Shown here piece by piece: positions 7,003 to 9,711 of a stretch of 9,711 nt of DNA. A model generated the notes under the pieces. It saw only the letters and a program-made list of their open reading frames with translations, did no database searches and was not told the origin of the DNA. The position numbers and the translations under genes are program-made. This stretch comes from Bacteroidota bacterium (GTDB lineage: Bacteria; Bacteroidota; Bacteroidia; Bacteroidales; GCA-2748055). How positions within the stretch are numbered: the first letter of the stretch is position 1; each line of letters opens with the position of its first letter. The DNA lies in NCBI GenBank assembly GCA_030592605.1, contig JAUVIT010000037.1:1-9711 (forward strand), in the 5' to 3' direction.

Positions 7003-7704
7003 ATGGAGTATACTAGGCCTGAAGAATACTTGGACGGTGCAGTCCTGTACATTGACAAGCCCCTTACCTGGACTTCCTTTGATGTGGTCAATAAGATCCG
7101 TAAATCGCTCAGGCATCACCTGGGGATCCAGAAAATCAAGGTAGGACATGCAGGTACGCTGGACCCTCTGGCTAGCGGACTGGTTATTATCTGTACGGGA
7201 AAGGCAACCAAGCAGATCATGCAGTACCAGGATATGGATAAGGCATATACGGCACAGGTCAGGCTTGGAGCCACAACACCTTCCTTCGACCTGGAAACGG
7301 ATGTGGATCTTACATTTCCCTGGGAGCATATCACTCCCGAAAAAATTGAGCAGGCCCTGGTGCAGCTCTCGGGTGATCAGGAACAGATGCCTCCCATCTA
7401 TTCAGCCAAAAGTGTAGATGGAAAACGCGCCTATGCCATGGCAAGGAAAGGCAAAACGGTAGAACTGAAGCTGCAGCATGTACATATTTCCCAGCTGAAA
7501 TTACTTTCTGCAGAGTTGCCCGACCTAAGTCTCCAGATAGATTGCAGCAAGGGAACTTATATCAGGTCATTGGCCAGAGATCTGGGGACTATGCTTGAAT
7601 CGGGGGCTCATCTCACCGGGCTCAGACGCACCAGAATTGGCCCCTATCATGTGGATCAGGCCATCTCCGTAGAGAACTTTATAAAAAATCTTAAACCTTT
7701 GTAA
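7003..7704 (+). CDS. truB: tRNA pseudouridine-55 synthase TruB
   Basis: TruB converts uridine 55 of the tRNA T-loop to pseudouridine. From the ATG at 7003 the product has 233 residues. The catalytic aspartate is D54 in HAGTLDPLASG, the conserved active-site tyrosine is Y82 (DKAYTAQVRLG), and the late arginine motif is GTYIRSLARDLG with R188. The N-terminal stretch IDKPLTWTSFDVVNK is typical. It is much shorter than E. coli TruB (314) because the C-terminal PUA-like region is absent, which is usual for Bacteroidota TruB. A TTG at 6991, which would overlap the uppP stop and add four residues, is an alternative start. I prefer the ATG, which lies 4 bp after that stop. Co-transcription with uppP is very likely. 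Confidence 0.95.
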   Translation: MEYTRPEEYLDGAVLYIDKPLTWTSFDVVNKIRKSLRHHLGIQKIKVGHAGTLDPLASGLVIICTGKATKQIMQYQDMDKAYTAQVRLGATTPSFDLETDVDLTFPWEHITPEKIEQALVQLSGDQEQMPPIYSAKSVDGKRAYAMARKGKTVELKLQHVHISQLKLLSAELPDLSLQIDCSKGTYIRSLARDLGTMLESGAHLTGLRRTRIGPYHVDQAISVENFIKNLKPL

Positions 7705-7765
7705 CCTTTTTGCGTTTCTTACGTATAACGAGGCTCGCATCAAACAAAAATTCACAATCTAACAT
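7705..7765. other. truB-queA intergenic region without a clear promoter
   Basis: This 61-bp gap is the longest inside the ftsX-queA set. It contains a T-run (7707-7711) and the palindrome TACGTA (7720-7725). I find no exact TAnnTTTG. The nearest match, AACCTTTG, sits at the end of truB (7694-7701), with the first base wrong, and would give a leader of about 55-60 nt. A queA-specific promoter is possible but not shown. Confidence 0.3.
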
Positions 7766-8815
7766 ATGAAGCTTTCCCAGTATAAATTCGATCTGCCCCC
7801 CGAGCTGGTAGCAAAATTTCCAGCAAAGAATCGTGATGAGTCAAGGCTGATGGTTTTGCACCGCGACACAGAACAAATTGAGCACCTTACCTTTAAGGAT
7901 GTCATCAACTATTTTGACGATCGCGATGTGATGGTGTTCAATGATACCAAGGTGTTTCCTGCCCGTCTCTATGGGAACAAGGAAAAAACCGGAGCAGAAA
8001 TAGAGGTGTTTCTATTAAGGGAGCTTAACAGGGAACAACGTCTTTGGGATGTACTTGTAGATCCGGCCCGGAAAATCCGGATTGGTAACAAACTCTACTT
8101 CGGAGAGGATGATGTACTTGTTGCCGAGGTAATTGATAATACTACCTCCAGGGGAAGAACCCTTCGCTTTCTCTACGATGGAGACTATGACGAATTCAAA
8201 AAAACCCTGTTCGAATTGGGTGAAACTCCACTTCCCAAGTTTATCGAAAGAAAAGTGGAGCCGGAAGACAAAGAACGTTACCAGACCGTTTATGCAAAAC
8301 ATGAAGGTGCCGTAGCCGCCCCAACCGCAGGCATGCACTTCAGCCGGGAATTACTGAAGCGTCTCGAGATCAAGGGAATTAACTTTGCCTACATCACATT
8401 GCATGTGGGACTTGGAAATTTCCGAACCGTGGATGTGGAGGACCTGACCAAACATAAGATGGATTCTGAAAGAATAAATATCCTGAATGATTCTGTCAAA
8501 TTGGTAAATGCAGCCAAAGAGCGAAAAAATAACGTATGTGCTGTTGGAACAACCGTCATGAGAACACTTGAGAGTTCTGTTTCTACCGATGGATTCCTGA
8601 AGGAGTTTGACGGGTGGACCAATAAATTTATCTTTCCACCTTACGAATTCAGTGTACCCAACAGGATGATCTCCAACTTCCACCTGCCCTATTCAACATT
8701 GCTGATGATGGTCTCTGCATTTGCAGGCTACAATCAATTGATGCGTGCCTATGAGGTTGCCATTAAGGAGAAGTACAAATTCGGCACCTATGGAGATGCG
8801 ATGCTGATCCTGTAA
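7766..8815 (+). CDS. queA: S-adenosylmethionine:tRNA ribosyltransferase-isomerase QueA
   Basis: QueA moves the ribosyl part of SAM onto 7-aminomethyl-7-deazaguanine at the wobble position of GUN-anticodon tRNAs, giving epoxyqueuosine, the next-to-last step of queuosine synthesis. The 349-residue product is full length (E. coli 356). Conserved stretches are [10 protein letters not shown] near the N-terminus, ERYQTVYA (170-177), [12 protein letters not shown] (181-192), [10 protein letters not shown] (213-222) and [19 protein letters not shown] (from 303). The residue after GLG is Asn where many homologues have Thr, a small change in a conserved loop. It follows truB after 61 bp without an exact TAnnTTTG element, so it may be read through from truB or have an atypical promoter. 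No other queuosine gene is in the window. Confidence 0.96.
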   Translation: MKLSQYKFDLPPELVAKFPAKNRDESRLMVLHRDTEQIEHLTFKDVINYFDDRDVMVFNDTKVFPARLYGNKEKTGAEIEVFLLRELNREQRLWDVLVDPARKIRIGNKLYFGEDDVLVAEVIDNTTSRGRTLRFLYDGDYDEFKKTLFELGETPLPKFIERKVEPEDKERYQTVYAKHEGAVAAPTAGMHFSRELLKRLEIKGINFAYITLHVGLGNFRTVDVEDLTKHKMDSERINILNDSVKLVNAAKERKNNVCAVGTTVMRTLESSVSTDGFLKEFDGWTNKFIFPPYEFSVPNRMISNFHLPYSTLLMMVSAFAGYNQLMRAYEVAIKEKYKFGTYGDAMLIL

Positions 8816-8825
8816 ACGATCCGGC

Positions 8826-9711
8826 ATGCCCCTGCTAAACTCCATCATTTCCTGGGTGAATGTGAAACGGCTTCACCAGATTGAGCTGTTCATGAAATAC
8901 CCCTTTGACGTACAGCAGGAGGTTTTTAGCAAATTGATAGAACAAGCCATGCGCACCACCTGGGGCATTCAGTATGGTTTTGATTCCATCTCCAGTATAA
9001 AAGAATACCAGCTTAGGGTACCCATCTCTACCTATGATGATGTAAAACCCTACATCAACCGGCTTCGGGAGGGCGAACAGAACCTGCTCTGGCCCACTGA
9101 GATTAAGTGGTTCGCCAAATCGTCCGGTACCACCTCCGATAAGAGCAAGTTTATCCCGGTCAGCAACGAAGCAATGGAAGATTGTCACTTCAGGGGAGCC
9201 AAGGACGTGATTGCAATCTATAAAAAACAGAAACCTGATAGTTCCGTTCTGAAAGGTAAAACCCTTACCCTGGGAGGAAGTGCGGAGGTTAATAATCTTA
9301 GCAACCAGTCCTATTACGGAGACTTGTCTGCTGTTCTTATTGAAAACCTCCCCTTTTGGGCACAGTTTATCCGAACTCCAACTTCGGAAATTGCATTGAT
9401 TCCCGATTTCGAAGAGAAACTGGATAGAATTACCCGCTACACCATCACTGAAAATGTGACCAGCATTGCAGGCGTCCCTTCCTGGAACCTGGTGCTTCTA
9501 AGAGCAGTCCTTGATTTCACAGGAAAAAACAGCATACTTGATGTTTGGCCCAACCTGGAACTCTTCACCCATGGAGGGGTTAGCTTTACCCCCTACCGTG
9601 AATCTTTCAGAAAGCTGATTCCTTCCGACGAGATGAACTACCTGGAGACCTACAACGCTTCTGAAGGATTCTTTGCGATCCAGGATGATCTGGAACGGGA
9701 CGATATGCTCT
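8826..9711 (+). CDS. GH3-family acyl-adenylate synthetase, 5' part, truncated by window edge
   Basis: The gene opens at an ATG 10 bp after the queA stop and stays open for 295 codons to the right edge. The product resembles the GH3 family, best known in plants for joining jasmonate or auxin to amino acids through an acyl-adenylate. The ANL-superfamily ATP-binding loop is SSGTTSDKSKFIPVS from residue 99. Further GH3 features are a GGSAE stretch, THGGVSFTPY (248-257, the second nucleotide-binding motif) and TYNASEGFFAIQDD (275-288), the GH3 form of the YxxSE motif. The N-terminus (FMKYPFDVQQEVFSKLI) is the usual GH3 helical start. The C-terminal acceptor domain is outside the window. Bacterial GH3 proteins are widespread in Bacteroidota, but substrates are mostly unknown, so neither acid nor amine can be assigned. 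The close spacing to queA suggests co-transcription. Confidence 0.9.
   Translation, partial: MPLLNSIISWVNVKRLHQIELFMKYPFDVQQEVFSKLIEQAMRTTWGIQYGFDSISSIKEYQLRVPISTYDDVKPYINRLREGEQNLLWPTEIKWFAKSSGTTSDKSKFIPVSNEAMEDCHFRGAKDVIAIYKKQKPDSSVLKGKTLTLGGSAEVNNLSNQSYYGDLSAVLIENLPFWAQFIRTPTSEIALIPDFEEKLDRITRYTITENVTSIAGVPSWNLVLLRAVLDFTGKNSILDVWPNLELFTHGGVSFTPYRESFRKLIPSDEMNYLETYNASEGFFAIQDDLERDDML

Noticed and set aside
8835..9188. Minus-strand open frame of 117 codons opposite the GH3 gene
   Set aside because: The plus strand encodes clear GH3 motifs across the same bases, so the minus frame is a shadow.
1..9711. Mobile elements, CRISPR arrays, tRNA genes, phage or defence systems
   Set aside because: No transposase or integrase, no direct repeat array, no cloverleaf-like segment and no toxin, nuclease or defence domain is seen; genes fill nearly the whole window.

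Overview
The window looks like a chromosomal segment of a Bacteroidota bacterium, probably Bacteroidales or a near relative. Three signs point there. The gene order ftsX - DUF3098 - uppP - truB - queA is familiar from that phylum. Intergenic regions carry the -7 element TAnnTTTG used by the Bacteroidota primary sigma factor. Genes generally lack a clear Shine-Dalgarno sequence. Base composition is moderate and even, and I see no mobile element, CRISPR array, tRNA, rRNA or other sign of recent transfer.

Layout. Positions 1-578 (minus strand) hold the 5' part of a universal stress protein gene cut by the left edge. After a 97-bp divergent intergenic region comes a large gene (676-3936) for a membrane-spanning sensor. 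It has a periplasmic beta-propeller and Y_Y_Y domain, one membrane helix, a coiled coil, a complete class III adenylate cyclase domain, and a C-terminal HD-like domain whose metal ligands appear mostly lost. Next is ilvE (4026-5042, branched-chain aminotransferase) behind its own predicted promoter. Then comes a tightly packed set: ftsX (5076-5951), a DUF3098 membrane protein (5962-6216), uppP (6213-6998), truB (7003-7704), queA (7766-8815), and the 5' part of a GH3-family acyl-adenylate synthetase gene (8826 to the right edge).

How the genes fit together. The ftsX-DUF3098-uppP part concerns division and the peptidoglycan lipid carrier in the inner membrane. truB and queA modify tRNA (pseudouridine-55 and queuosine). 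These share a transcription unit by position, not by an obvious common pathway. The most unusual gene is the cyclase: it has the sensor half of a Bacteroidota hybrid two-component regulator joined to a cAMP-making output, plus an apparently dead HD domain. It stands alone, with no visible partner or receptor in the window. Apart from that, the segment is mostly ordinary housekeeping sequence, and I do not see a clearly new multi-gene system.
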